Shown: positions 53,717-62,567 of the stretch, piece by piece
Numbering within the stretch: the first letter of the stretch is position 1
Layout of the letters: each line of letters opens with the position of its first letter
Source: Corallococcus silvisoli
GTDB taxonomy: Bacteria > Myxococcota > Myxococcia > Myxococcales > Myxococcaceae
Reading direction: 5' to 3'
DNA: 64,000 bases
NCBI RefSeq assembly: GCF_009909145.1
Contig: NZ_JAAAPJ010000008.1
Location: 484,901 to 548,900 of the forward strand
Position numbers and translations under genes: made by a program
The notes under the pieces: model-generated
Seen by the model: the letters and a program-made list of their open reading frames with translations, nothing else
Told to the model about the DNA's origin: nothing
The model's database searches: none

Positions 53717-56281
53717 TCAGCGCCTCGGAGGACGAGGCGCGGGCGGCTCGGCGTGGCGCGGATCCTCGGGCCACGAATGCCGCGGATACTTGCGGCACAG
53801 CTCCTTGCGGATCGCCGGGTAGTGACGCTCCCAGAAGCCCGCCAGGTCCGTCGTCACCTGCACGGCGCGCATGTTGGGGGCCAGCAGATGGAGCACCAGC
53901 GGTACGCGGCCCGCGCCCACGCTGGGCCCCTGGGCCATCCCGAAGAAGTCCTGCAGCCGTGACTCCACCCAGGGGGGCTTGTTGGGCTCGTAGTGCACCT
54001 TCACGCCGCGCCCGCCGGGCAGGGTGACGCGCTCGGGGGCATGGTTCGCCAGCAGGCGCTGCTGTTCGGAGGACAGTCGCGCGTAGAGCGCGTCCAGCAG
54101 CGACACGCCGTCCAGGTCGGAGAAGCTGCGCGCGCCCACGCAAAGGGACGCCAGCGCATCCCGCAGGAAGGTGGCGTCCACGGCGGGAAAGCCCGCCTCG
54201 GGGAAGGCCTTTCCCAGCAGCTCCACGCGGGTGCGCCACTGCTCCAGCGCCTCGGGCTCCGCGAAGCGCTCCGGGCCCGCGGCGAGCGCCGCTTCGGCCA
54301 GCACTCGCGCGGCTTCCTCGGACGGAGGGGCGGGGGTGCGCGTCTCCTCCAGCACCAAGTTGCCGTACGCCAGTCGGGTCAGGCGCTCCACGCGGCGCGA
54401 ATCCGGATTCCACTGGAGCGTGTCCACCTCCTCCAGGGCCTCCGGGTAGAGGTCCAGCAGCCACTCGGCCTCCACGGCGCTGGCGAGCCGGACCACGGCG
54501 CCACGTCCGGGGCGCTCCTCGGCGTCCACGGCGACCATCAGCTCCGCGTCCTGGACGACGCTGGATTCGGACAGGCTGGTGGTGCCGCCGCCGAACATCA
54601 GCAGGTCGGGCGAGCGGGGCCGCCGCCTGCGGGCGACGCGATCCGGATAGCCCGCGAGCACGCTGAGCATCAGGGCCTGCTCCACGTCCTCGGGTCGTCC
54701 GGGGCGTGAGCCCTGCTCCCGCACCGAGCGCCGCAGCTGTTTCTGCACGCGCTCCACGGACTGCACCGCCCCGGCATCAAGCGACAGGGACTGCATGCGG
54801 CCGGAGGCGAAGCCTGAACGCCCGGCTTCGCGGAATCGCTCCAGGAGCTCCAGCAAATCGGAAGGGCCGCTGACGATGGCGGACGCCCGTCCCCCGCCGC
54901 CCAGGTTGGCGCGGGCCTCGCGGCGGATGTCCCGCTCGCCCATGAGGGCCGCGAGCACGGCGGCCTCGCCGCCCACGCCTCGCCGCTCACCCTCGACGAT
55001 GACGCGGGCCTGGCGCGGGTGGACGGGGAAGCGCAGGAGCCGCTGCCCCACGTCCGTCACCTTGCCTTGTGCATCCACCGCGCCCAGCCGGCGCAGCAGC
55101 GTCTCCGCGGCCTCCAGCGCGGGGGCGGGGGGCGGCTCGAAGAAGGGGAACACCCCCAGGTCCCTCACGCCCGAGGCGCGCAGGGAGAGCACCGTCTCCG
55201 CCAGGTCGGTGCGGCGGATCTCCGGGGCCTCCTGGTCGGGGCGCCCGTCGAAGTCATGCTGGGTGTAGAGGCGCACACAGTGCCCCGCGCGGGTGCGGCC
55301 CGCGCGGCCGGCGCGCTGCACGGCGGAGGCGCGGCTCACCTTGCCCAGCTTGAGTTGCGGCAGGCCGGACCACGGCGAGTGCGACGCCACGCGGGCAAGC
55401 CCACTGTCGATGACGACCGCGACGCCGTCGATGGTGACGGACGTCTCCGCGACGTTGGTGGACAGGATGATCTTCCGGCGCGAGCTGCGGCGCACGGCGC
55501 GGTCCTGCTCCGCGGGGGACAGATCGCCGTGAAGCGGGAGCACGTCGGCGTCATGGCGCTCGGCGAACTCCGCGCAGGTGTCGCGCGCCCGGCGGATCTC
55601 CCCAGCGCCCGGAAGGAACACGAGCACATCGCCGTCGACGCCCTGGGTGAACAGGCGCTTGAGCGCGGAGAGCACCTGTTGATCCAGGTGCCGCTCGTCC
55701 GGGGCGGGAAGGTATTCGACGCTGACGTCGAAGCGCCGGCCCTCGGAGCGCAGCGACGGCGCGCCGCCCAGGTACGCGCGGACGGGCTCGGCCTCCAGGG
55801 TCGCGGACATCACGACGAGCTTGAGGTCGGGCCGGGACGACTCCTGCAGCCGTCGCAGCAGCGCGAGCGAGATGTCCGCGGACAGGTGTCGCTCGTGGAA
55901 CTCGTCGAGCACGACGATGCCCACGTCGCGCAGGGTGGGGTCGGTGAGCAGCCGTCGTCCGAGCACGCCCTCGGTGACGAAGGACATGCGCGTCTTGGGG
56001 CCGCGCACGTCCTCGAAGCGGACCTGGTAGCCGACGGTCTCGCCCACGCGTTCGCCAATCTCCTCGGACACGCGCTGCGCGGCGAGCCGGGTGGGCAGCC
56101 GGCGGGGCTGGAGGACGACGATCTCCCGTCCCTGGCCCAGGCCCGCCTCCAGCAACGCGCGGGGCACGCGGGTCGTCTTGCCCGCGCCAGGAGGTGCCTC
56201 CAGCACGAGCGACCGCGAACTCCGGAGCGTGGAGACGATGTCGGGCAGCAGGGGATCGATAGGGAGGGCGACGTCCGCCAT
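53717..56281 (-). CDS. hrpB: ATP-dependent RNA helicase HrpB
   Basis: An 854-residue DEAH-type helicase. Motif I (Walker A) is EAPPGAGKTTRVP, motif Ia LQPRRLPTRLAA, motif II (DEFH) is IVVLDEFHERHLSADI, motif III VVMSATLEA. Motifs V and VI appear in STNVAETSVTIDGV and QRAGRAGRTRAGHCVRLYT. The HrpB C-terminal domain ends with APNMRAVQVTTDLAGFWERH, a family hallmark. Such helicases act in RNA metabolism, possibly under stress, but the physiological role is poorly defined. The ATG at 56281 (MADVALPIDP) is preferred; the ATG at 56308 is in frame. It is 45 bases downstream of the next minus-strand gene. Confidence 0.94.
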   Translation of the reverse strand: MADVALPIDPLLPDIVSTLRSSRSLVLEAPPGAGKTTRVPRALLEAGLGQGREIVVLQPRRLPTRLAAQRVSEEIGERVGETVGYQVRFEDVRGPKTRMSFVTEGVLGRRLLTDPTLRDVGIVVLDEFHERHLSADISLALLRRLQESSRPDLKLVVMSATLEAEPVRAYLGGAPSLRSEGRRFDVSVEYLPAPDERHLDQQVLSALKRLFTQGVDGDVLVFLPGAGEIRRARDTCAEFAERHDADVLPLHGDLSPAEQDRAVRRSSRRKIILSTNVAETSVTIDGVAVVIDSGLARVASHSPWSGLPQLKLGKVSRASAVQRAGRAGRTRAGHCVRLYTQHDFDGRPDQEAPEIRRTDLAETVLSLRASGVRDLGVFPFFEPPPAPALEAAETLLRRLGAVDAQGKVTDVGQRLLRFPVHPRQARVIVEGERRGVGGEAAVLAALMGERDIRREARANLGGGGRASAIVSGPSDLLELLERFREAGRSGFASGRMQSLSLDAGAVQSVERVQKQLRRSVREQGSRPGRPEDVEQALMLSVLAGYPDRVARRRRPRSPDLLMFGGGTTSLSESSVVQDAELMVAVDAEERPGRGAVVRLASAVEAEWLLDLYPEALEEVDTLQWNPDSRRVERLTRLAYGNLVLEETRTPAPPSEEAARVLAEAALAAGPERFAEPEALEQWRTRVELLGKAFPEAGFPAVDATFLRDALASLCVGARSFSDLDGVSLLDALYARLSSEQQRLLANHAPERVTLPGGRGVKVHYEPNKPPWVESRLQDFFGMAQGPSVGAGRVPLVLHLLAPNMRAVQVTTDLAGFWERHYPAIRKELCRKYPRHSWPEDPRHAEPPAPRPPRR

Positions 56282-56326
56282 GTCCGGGTTCCTCTTCACG
56301 GCGGGCAACTCACCGCGCGTCGGGTC

Positions 56327-57541
56327 TCAAGGCGTGCCAGCCTCGGACGGGTCGGTCTTCTTGCGGCGCCGGGGGCGGATGGCCTCCAGGACATCGGACG
56401 CGGGGGGCTCCGAAGGGGCGTCCGCCTGCGCGGCCTCGGGGGCAGGAGCCGCGTTCTTCGGCGGTCGGCCCCGCCGCGCGGGGCGGGGCGGAGAGGAGGG
56501 CTCAGGCGGGACGGTCTCCCTCTCGCCGTCCGAAGCTTCGGCCTCGCTTCCTGGAGTCTCCAAGGCCTCCTGTGACGGATTCCCCGGAGCGCCGGCCAGC
56601 GCGGAGTCTGGAGACGCCGCACTCCGCCGGCCCTTGCGGGTTGGGGGCGAGGGAGGAAGCTCCGCGCTCGCGGTTCCATCCGCGGGAGGCTCTGCTTCAT
56701 CCGTGGCTTCGGAATCCGCGTCCTGCGCGTCGTCCTCGGACGGATCCGCGTCCTGAGGACCGTCGAAGGCATCGTCGTCCGGGGCGGCATCGCCCTCGTC
56801 ACCGAAGAGGTCGGGAGCCCCTTCCTCGGCGGAGAGCGCGAGCGAGCGACCCGCGCGCTTCCGAGGCTTGAGGGTGAGCCCGGCGGCCTCGAAGACGCCC
56901 GGCACGGGGACGAGCGCGGCCTCGGCGAGGAGGCGCCCCTGTCGCAGCGCCACATCCAGGCGCCGTCCCAGGGACACCAGCGCCTCGCGCAGGGCGGCCT
57001 CCTGATCCGGGGGCAGCGGGGTCGGGGACAGGCTCGCGGTCCAGGCCGCGAAGGTCGCGGCCACCTGATCCACGACGGGGCGGACCATCGCGAAGTCATC
57101 GCGCGAGAAGATCCGGGTCACGTAGGCGCTCTTGAATCGCCGCTCGTAGGACGTGGCGTATTCGTTCACGAGCTCCACGGGAGCCCGGCGCAGCTGCGGG
57201 AACTTGAGGTGGGGGAAGAGGGCCTCGATGACGGGGGCGCGGCTGCTGGCGGTGAAGGTGATGCCCGCGTGCAGCTTCTCCAGGGCATCCACCCACCGGC
57301 CCTGTTGGTCGAAGGAGAACTCCTCGCGGGCCTCATCGAGTTCGGGCAGGTCCTTCACCTGTTCGAGCAGGCCGCCCGCCGGCTCCCGGGCTTCGCGCAG
57401 GCGCTCCAGCGCGGAGGCCAACCACTGCTTCTCGGCCTCCAACCCCGGCCTGCCGACGACCATCTCCTCCGCCGTGGCGAGTCGGGCCTCGAAGGCCTCG
57501 GCGAAGCGGATCAGCTCATAGGATTCGAGCGTGGACGACAT
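56327..57541 (-). CDS. Uncharacterised protein with acidic, AT-hook-like tail
   Basis: A 404-residue protein. Residues 1-220 are a helical globular region of unknown type (ELIRFAEAFEARLATAEEMV; VARL-like helices; RRAPVELVNEYATSYERRFK). Residues 225-404 are a disordered acidic segment (DAAPDDDAFDGPQDADPSED) followed by a basic part with RRGRPPKN, an AT-hook-like motif, and RPRRRKK. The tail suggests DNA or chromatin-like association, but this is inference. The ATG at 57541 follows a GGAG-rich region. It is between hrpB and a HAD hydrolase gene, each 42-46 bases away. Confidence 0.65.
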   Translation of the reverse strand: MSSTLESYELIRFAEAFEARLATAEEMVVGRPGLEAEKQWLASALERLREAREPAGGLLEQVKDLPELDEAREEFSFDQQGRWVDALEKLHAGITFTASSRAPVIEALFPHLKFPQLRRAPVELVNEYATSYERRFKSAYVTRIFSRDDFAMVRPVVDQVAATFAAWTASLSPTPLPPDQEAALREALVSLGRRLDVALRQGRLLAEAALVPVPGVFEAAGLTLKPRKRAGRSLALSAEEGAPDLFGDEGDAAPDDDAFDGPQDADPSEDDAQDADSEATDEAEPPADGTASAELPPSPPTRKGRRSAASPDSALAGAPGNPSQEALETPGSEAEASDGERETVPPEPSSPPRPARRGRPPKNAAPAPEAAQADAPSEPPASDVLEAIRPRRRKKTDPSEAGTP

Positions 57542-57583
57542 GCGTGGACGACTCCTCGGAGGGGCGGCGGAGATACCACACCT

Positions 57584-58279
57584 TCACCGTCCGACGAGCA
57601 GGGCCTCCAGGGCCTCGGGAACGGAGAAGTCCGCGAAGGCCCACTCGGCGCCGGCGTCGAGCAGCGCCTGGGGCGTGAAGTTGCCCGTGCCCACGCCAAT
57701 CGTCTCAGCGCCGATGCCCTTGGCGGCCGCGACGTCCTTGGGCGTGTCACCGATGATGACCACCCGGCACGTCTCCAGGGGCTGGCCCAGCTGCGCCGCG
57801 CCAGCCTGCGCGCCGTGCCGGATGAGGGCCACGCGGTCCTCGAAGTCGCACCCGAAGCCTCCGAAGGCGAACTGGTCGTGGATGCTCACGCGCTCCAGCT
57901 TCACCCGGGCGCCCGCGCGCACGTTGCCGGTGCCCAGCCCCACCGCGAACCCCGGCCGCGAGCGCGCCGCCGTCACGGCCTCGCGCATGCCCGGATGCAG
58001 CCGGTACTCCCGGGCATCCACCTTGGGGACCTCCAGGCCCAGGTGGGCGACGTACGCATCGACGACGGCGCTGATGGCCGCCTCGGAGTCAGGCACGCCG
58101 ATGAGCCCCAGGCCCTTGCGGACGATGGCCCGGTCCGTCATGCCGGACATGCTGAAGCCGTCGCACGCGTCGCGCCGTTGATGGAGCTGCTCGAAGGCGA
58201 GGCCCATGGCGCGGCGTCCGGCGCCACCCGTGGTGACGAGTGTGCCATCGATATCGAAGAGGAGAACGGTGGGGCGCAT
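57584..58279 (-). CDS. HAD-superfamily hydrolase, phosphoglycolate-phosphatase-like
   Basis: A 231-residue HAD phosphatase. Motif I is FDIDGTLVTTGGAG (nucleophile Asp). A four-helix cap follows (FEQLHQRRDACDGFSMSGMT). Motif II is GLGTGNVRAGA (Thr-containing), and motifs III and IV are at FEDRV and IIGDTPKDVAAAKG. The subtype is like phosphoglycolate phosphatase Gph, but specificity varies widely in this group. The ATG at 58279 gives MRPTVLLFDIDG. It is the last gene before a short gap to the HEAT-repeat gene. Confidence 0.87.
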   Translation of the reverse strand: MRPTVLLFDIDGTLVTTGGAGRRAMGLAFEQLHQRRDACDGFSMSGMTDRAIVRKGLGLIGVPDSEAAISAVVDAYVAHLGLEVPKVDAREYRLHPGMREAVTAARSRPGFAVGLGTGNVRAGARVKLERVSIHDQFAFGGFGCDFEDRVALIRHGAQAGAAQLGQPLETCRVVIIGDTPKDVAAAKGIGAETIGVGTGNFTPQALLDAGAEWAFADFSVPEALEALLVGR

Positions 58280-58341
58280 GGCCCTCCATTAACGGAAGGC
58301 CCCGCCCGACGCGAGCCCCGAGCCATCCGTCGTGGCCAGGT

Positions 58342-59007
58342 TCAGGGTTCGGCCAGCGTCAGGCCCTGTTGGAGGGCCTCTCGCACCTGGGGCACGTCCT
58401 CAAGCGGAAGCCGCTCCTCCAGCACCTCCCGCACCTGCTGGCCCCCCAGCCGACCGAGCGCCTGGGCCACGGCCTCGCGGATCCGCAGGTCGCGGTCCTC
58501 CAGCCGGGCTCGCAGCGTCTTCACGGCCTCGAAGCCCAGGCACTGGCCCAGGGCCGCGGCGGCCTGGCTGCGAACGTCGGAAGGTCGGTGCGGATCCTCC
58601 AGCATCGCCTGGAGCGTCTGTCCCGCTTGAGGGAACTCCACCCAAGCCAGCGCCGTCACGGCCCGCATCCGCTGAGCGTCGGAGACGCTCGGGTCCTCCG
58701 CGAGCGCCGCGAGCACGGGCACGACCTCTGGCCCCAGCCTGTGCCACGCCGCCTCCGAGGCCACGGTCGGCAGGGCGAGCAACCCCAGGGCTTCCGCGCG
58801 CAGCGGCCCGGGGACGGCGGAGGGGGGCGTCTCGGGTCCAGCGGGCCGGGCCCTCGCGGCGTTCGCACGGACCGGCGCCGCGTCGGAAACGGGGGCCGTG
58901 CCGGCGAACATGGCGAGGGCCGCCAGGGCGCTCCCCCATGGCATGGCGGAGCGGGAAGGGGCCGGCGAGGGACGAACACCGCGGGGGCGGGACGACGGGC
59001 TCGGCAT
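58342..59007 (-). CDS. Exported HEAT-repeat protein
   Basis: A 221-residue protein with a hydrophobic exit segment near the N-terminus (about 23-45: PWGSALAALAMFAGTAPVSD). The rest is helical HEAT/PBS-lyase-like repeats, with units such as SDAQRMRAVTALAWVEFPQA, DVRSQAAAALGQCLGFEAVK and DRDLRIREAVAQALGRLGGQ. HEAT repeats are protein-binding scaffolds. The longer ATG at 59007 has GGGAG in front of it; an internal ATG at 58944 would give a more typical signal peptide. No partner is evident. It diverges from the DsrE-like gene with 81 bases between starts. Confidence 0.72.
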   Translation of the reverse strand: MPSPSSRPRGVRPSPAPSRSAMPWGSALAALAMFAGTAPVSDAAPVRANAARARPAGPETPPSAVPGPLRAEALGLLALPTVASEAAWHRLGPEVVPVLAALAEDPSVSDAQRMRAVTALAWVEFPQAGQTLQAMLEDPHRPSDVRSQAAAALGQCLGFEAVKTLRARLEDRDLRIREAVAQALGRLGGQQVREVLEERLPLEDVPQVREALQQGLTLAEP

Positions 59008-59088
59008 GCGGGGGCTCCCGGTGGAGGAGGGGAGCCCCGGTTATACGACGGCTGCCGGTCCGGACTCGATAACGCTAAGGTCGGAGCC

Positions 59089-59481
59089 ATGGCCGGACGC
59101 GTCTTCTTCTTCCTCCAGCACGCCACGTACGAGCCCGCATACCAGGCGGCCTCCATGGGCATCACCGCCGCCGCGATGGGGGATGATGTCTACTTCGTCT
59201 TCGCCTTCGAGGCCCTGCGCCAACTGGTCCGGGGGGGCTTCGGACTGGCGCACAGCGAGCGCGAGCGCACCGAGGCGGCCCGCGCCGAAGGGCTCAACGT
59301 CCCCACTCCGGCGAGGATGCTCGAGGAGGCCCGCGCCCTGGGCGCGAAGCTCGTGGCCTGCGACACCACGGTGCGCATCTGTGGCCTGTCACCCCAGGAA
59401 CTGCACGGCACCCTGGACGACGTCATGGGCCTGGCCTCCATCTGGAGGCTGACGGACGGCGCTCGCGTCCTCACGCTGTGA
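59089..59481 (+). CDS. DsrE/DsrF-like family protein
   Basis: A 130-residue small alpha/beta protein of the DsrE/YchN fold: VFFFLQHATYEPAYQAASMG, GDDVYFVFAFEALRQLVRGG, MLEEARALGAKLVACDTTVR and ICGLSPQEL. The single cysteine in KLVACDTTVRI sits in the sulphur-carrier position of the family, though DsrE proper has a more strictly conserved site. These proteins are used in sulphur relay or peroxiredoxin-like roles. The ATG at 59089 is preceded by AAGGTCGGAG. Confidence 0.78.
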   Translation: MAGRVFFFLQHATYEPAYQAASMGITAAAMGDDVYFVFAFEALRQLVRGGFGLAHSERERTEAARAEGLNVPTPARMLEEARALGAKLVACDTTVRICGLSPQELHGTLDDVMGLASIWRLTDGARVLTL

Positions 59482-59695
59482 GGGCCCCTGGCGGATCCAC
59501 CACCCCGCGGAGGGAGGAGGATGTCCGACAGTGGAAACGCGCTGCGCCCGGGGGATCCCCTGTCGTTGCAACTTGGCAGCGTTACCCGAATGGAAGCCGT
59601 CGGCCTCGCGTGGCTGTAGCCTCGGTGGGCGCCCACGCGTTACGCTGGGGCATTCGCGGTTCGTTGTTCCCCCCTGGAAGGAAACTCCCAAGCCT

Positions 59696-60997
59696 ATGCG
59701 CGCCAAGTCGACCCCCCTGAGCGCACTGCTGGCCGGCATCATCGGTGGTGCCATGATGGCCGGCTGTCAGACCTATGACTTCGAGCCGGTGGATCCGCTC
59801 GCGATCGCTCAGACGACGAAGGAGACGGTGATCACCGCTCGCAAGAGCAAGCCGGACGTCATGCTGCTGGTGGACACCTCCGGCTCCATGACGTTGCCGG
59901 TGAACCCCGACATGGTGGTGAACGGCGTCCAGGTCTGTCACCGCAAGGACGAGCTGGGCCGCGACTACATCTGCAGCGATGACGTCCCCTGTGACACGTC
60001 CGTGTGTCCCACGCGCTGGTCGGAGCTCCAGGGCGCCATGGGCCCCTTCCTCGCGGAGAGCGGCAAGCTGGTCCGCTTCGGCCTGACGACGTATCCCGCG
60101 CCGAACACCGCGACGACGCCGAGCGCCGCGCAGCTCTGTGCGGCCGCCGCCCCAGGGGAGAGCGTCCGGGTCGCCATCCCTACGGCGCTGGACTCGGACG
60201 ACGATCTCCAGGCCCACGCGAACGCGCTCAACACGATCCTGCAGGCCATTCCCAACGCGGGCCCGAACCAGCCCAAGGGCGGTACGCCGACGAGCGGGAG
60301 CCTGACCTTCACGAGCTCGCTGCTGACGACCGACCCGAATGAGCGCGATCAGATCATCATCCTGCTGACCGACGGTCTGCCGAACTGCAACGACAACAAC
60401 CAGTACGACGGCAGCAAGCCCGAGTGCCGCTGCACGGTGGCTTCGTCCCAGTGCTCGGCGCAGGCAAGCCCGTACTTCCGCCGGGGTTGCCTCGACAAGA
60501 ACGCCTCCGTGACGGCCGTGGAGACGCTGAAGAGCCGTGGGATCAAGACCATCGTCATCGGGTTCGGCGCGGAGACGTCGGCGGGTGATGGTCCCAGCGT
60601 TCTCAACGAGATGGCGCTCGCGGGCGGCTTCGCGCGCGCGTGCAAGGCCAGCATCGACTGCGGCGCGGGGGACACCTGTGACGTCAACACCGGTTTCTGC
60701 GGGCGCTCCTTCTACCAGGCGGGCAATCGCGAGGAGCTGGCGAACGCGCTGAAGAAGATCAGCGAGCAGATCACGGGCGATGAGCCCTGCTTCATCAAGC
60801 TCGAGCCGAGCCAGATTCCCTCGAACGACAAGCTCATCGTCGTCTACATCGACGGCGAGCGGACGCTCGCGGGGCCCGACACCTGGTCGCTGGGCGAAAC
60901 GGGCGTGACCTTCACGGGCAGCGCCTGCGCGAAGCTGGAGTCATCGCGCCCGGAAGCTCCCATCAGCGTCGAAGTGCGCGCCATCCGCCAGCTCTAG
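59696..60997 (+). CDS. cglB: Gliding-motility lipoprotein CglB (VWA-domain adhesin)
   Basis: A 433-residue outer-membrane lipoprotein. The lipobox is MMAGC (Cys24). A von Willebrand A domain follows with MIDAS residues in LLVDTSGSMT (Asp60, Ser62, Ser64) and the later threonine and Asp in IIILLTDGLPNC. The C-terminal part is Cys-rich (at least twelve cysteines in total, likely disulfides). In Myxococcus xanthus, CglB is the integrin-like adhesin that links the Agl-Glt gliding machinery to the substratum, and the sequence agrees strongly with what I remember of that protein from the start (MRAKSTPLSALLAG) onward. Synteny with the tuf region also fits MXAN_3060. The ATG at 59696 follows GGAAGGAAA. 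Confidence 0.85.
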   Translation: MRAKSTPLSALLAGIIGGAMMAGCQTYDFEPVDPLAIAQTTKETVITARKSKPDVMLLVDTSGSMTLPVNPDMVVNGVQVCHRKDELGRDYICSDDVPCDTSVCPTRWSELQGAMGPFLAESGKLVRFGLTTYPAPNTATTPSAAQLCAAAAPGESVRVAIPTALDSDDDLQAHANALNTILQAIPNAGPNQPKGGTPTSGSLTFTSSLLTTDPNERDQIIILLTDGLPNCNDNNQYDGSKPECRCTVASSQCSAQASPYFRRGCLDKNASVTAVETLKSRGIKTIVIGFGAETSAGDGPSVLNEMALAGGFARACKASIDCGAGDTCDVNTGFCGRSFYQAGNREELANALKKISEQITGDEPCFIKLEPSQIPSNDKLIVVYIDGERTLAGPDTWSLGETGVTFTGSACAKLESSRPEAPISVEVRAIRQL

Positions 60998-61075
60998 GCG
61001 GCAGGCGGGCGGAGGCGGCTTTACCCGGGCGGTGGCGAGGGTTATAGGGACCTCGCCGGGCCGGTCGCCTCCGCC

Positions 61076-62050
61076 ATGAAAATCACAGTCCTTTCGCGCT
61101 CCGCCTCCATCTCGTCCACGCGGCGGATCGTCGACGCAGGTCGCGCGCGAGGACACCGGGTGCGTGTGCTCAACCCGCTCCGGGTGCAGATGCATCTGGA
61201 CGGGGCCAGCCGGGCGACGCTCCTCTACGATCGCAAGAAGCTCACCCCCACCGACGTCGTCATCCCGCGCATCGCCCTGTCCATCAGCACCTACGGGCTC
61301 GCGGTGGTGAACCAGTTCGGTCTGGCGCGCGTGCCCCTGGTGAACCACGCCCAGGCCATCGCGCAGTCGCGCAACAAGATGCGCGCGCTCCAGCTCCTGT
61401 CCGCCCATGGCATCGACATTCCCGCCACGGTGATGGCCAGGGACGCGGCCCACCTCAAGGAAATGGTGGGGCTCGTGGGCGGAGTCCCCGTGCTGGTGAA
61501 GCTGCTCCAAGGCCAGGAGAAGCACGGCGTGATGGTCTGCGAGAGCCTCCAGTCATTGGAGGCCGCGCTGGAGGCGGTGCTGGGCCTGGGCCACAACCTG
61601 GTGATGCAGGAGTACGTGCGGAGCACCGGGCAGGACGTGCGCGTCCTCGTGGTGGGCGGAGAAGCCATCGCCGCGGTGCTGCGCAAGCCGCGCCCCGGCC
61701 GGCTCTCGCACACGCTGAACCGGGGGGCTCGGCTGGAGGCCCTGGCGCTGTCCCCGAGCCACCGCGCCACGGCGGAGAAGGTGGCTCGCCTCGTGGGCCT
61801 CGAGGTGGCCGCGGTGGACATCCTGGATGTCCAGGGACATCCCAAGGTCTTCGAGGTGAACAGCTCACCCGCGCTCCTGGAGATGGAGGCCGCGACGGGC
61901 ATGGACCTGGCGACCCCCATCATCTTGCGCGCGGAGGCCCTGGTTGAAGGAGCCACTCCCGTCTGGAGCGCGGCGCTGGAGACGCCCCAGTCCCTGCCCC
62001 CACAGCCAGGGCGCAAGGGCCCCGTGAAGGTGAACGCGCCGCGGAGTTAG
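61076..62050 (+). CDS. RimK-like ATP-grasp ligase
   Basis: A 324-residue ATP-grasp enzyme of the RimK/LysX family. The preATP-grasp region is VVIPRIALSISTYGLAVVNQ. The ATP-binding part has NHAQAIAQSRNKMRALQLLS, VLVKLLQGQEKHGVMVCESL and VMQEYVRSTGQDVRVLVVGG. The C-terminal block is VAAVDILDVQGHPKVFEVNS with Asp and Asn metal ligands. RimK proteins add glutamate to ribosomal S6 or to other acceptors. The acceptor here is unknown, and neighbour cglB raises the possibility of a modification related to envelope function, which is only a guess. It begins 78 bases after cglB; a dyad lies in the gap. Confidence 0.87.
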   Translation: MKITVLSRSASISSTRRIVDAGRARGHRVRVLNPLRVQMHLDGASRATLLYDRKKLTPTDVVIPRIALSISTYGLAVVNQFGLARVPLVNHAQAIAQSRNKMRALQLLSAHGIDIPATVMARDAAHLKEMVGLVGGVPVLVKLLQGQEKHGVMVCESLQSLEAALEAVLGLGHNLVMQEYVRSTGQDVRVLVVGGEAIAAVLRKPRPGRLSHTLNRGARLEALALSPSHRATAEKVARLVGLEVAAVDILDVQGHPKVFEVNSSPALLEMEAATGMDLATPIILRAEALVEGATPVWSAALETPQSLPPQPGRKGPVKVNAPRS

Positions 62051-62115
62051 AAGAGAAAGCGCTCCCCGCGCGTCCGAAGCCCCGGTATACGAACGCCGCC
62101 TTCCTGGAGACGACC

Positions 62116-62562
62116 ATGCCGAACCCCCGCCGCTTGCCGACCCTGGCCCCCCTGCTGCTGACGCTCGTGAGCGCGCCGGTGCTGGCCCAGGACGTGGACC
62201 CCACCACCCTCTACGAAGTCACCACCGAGGGCACGTCGACGCAGGTGAAGGCGGGAGGGCAGGGCACCTTCGTGCTCGCCATCAAGTCGAAGGCCGGGGC
62301 GCACGTCTCCGACGAGGCTCCGCTGAAGCTGGAGCTGACGGGCAAGCAGCTGACGCCCGCGCAGAAGACGCTGACCCGCGAGCAGTCGGTGGCGAAGAAG
62401 GCCGCGGGCCAGCAGTTCGTGGATCCGCGCTTCGAGGTCCCCTTCACCGCGATTTCCGCCGGCAAGGGCTCGCTGGACGCGACGCTGACCTTCTTCATCT
62501 GCACGGAGAAGATCTGCGCCCGTCAGAAGAAGGTCTTCTCGCTGCCCGTGGAGGTCCAGTAG
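62116..62562 (+). CDS. Small exported protein, DsbD-alpha-like
   Basis: A 148-residue exported protein with signal peptide RRLPTLAPLLLTLVSAPVLA. The mature part is beta-rich (QVKAGGQGTFVLAIKSKAGA, HVSDEAPLKLELTGKQLTPA). Near the end is FFICTEKICARQ, a pair of cysteines spaced like the redox site of DsbD alpha-like domains. It could be a periplasmic thiol-disulfide partner, or just a disulfide-stabilised domain. It precedes rlmB by 5 bases, so the two are co-transcribed; no functional reason is known. Confidence 0.68.
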   Translation: MPNPRRLPTLAPLLLTLVSAPVLAQDVDPTTLYEVTTEGTSTQVKAGGQGTFVLAIKSKAGAHVSDEAPLKLELTGKQLTPAQKTLTREQSVAKKAAGQQFVDPRFEVPFTAISAGKGSLDATLTFFICTEKICARQKKVFSLPVEVQ

Positions 62563-62567
62563 CCCCC

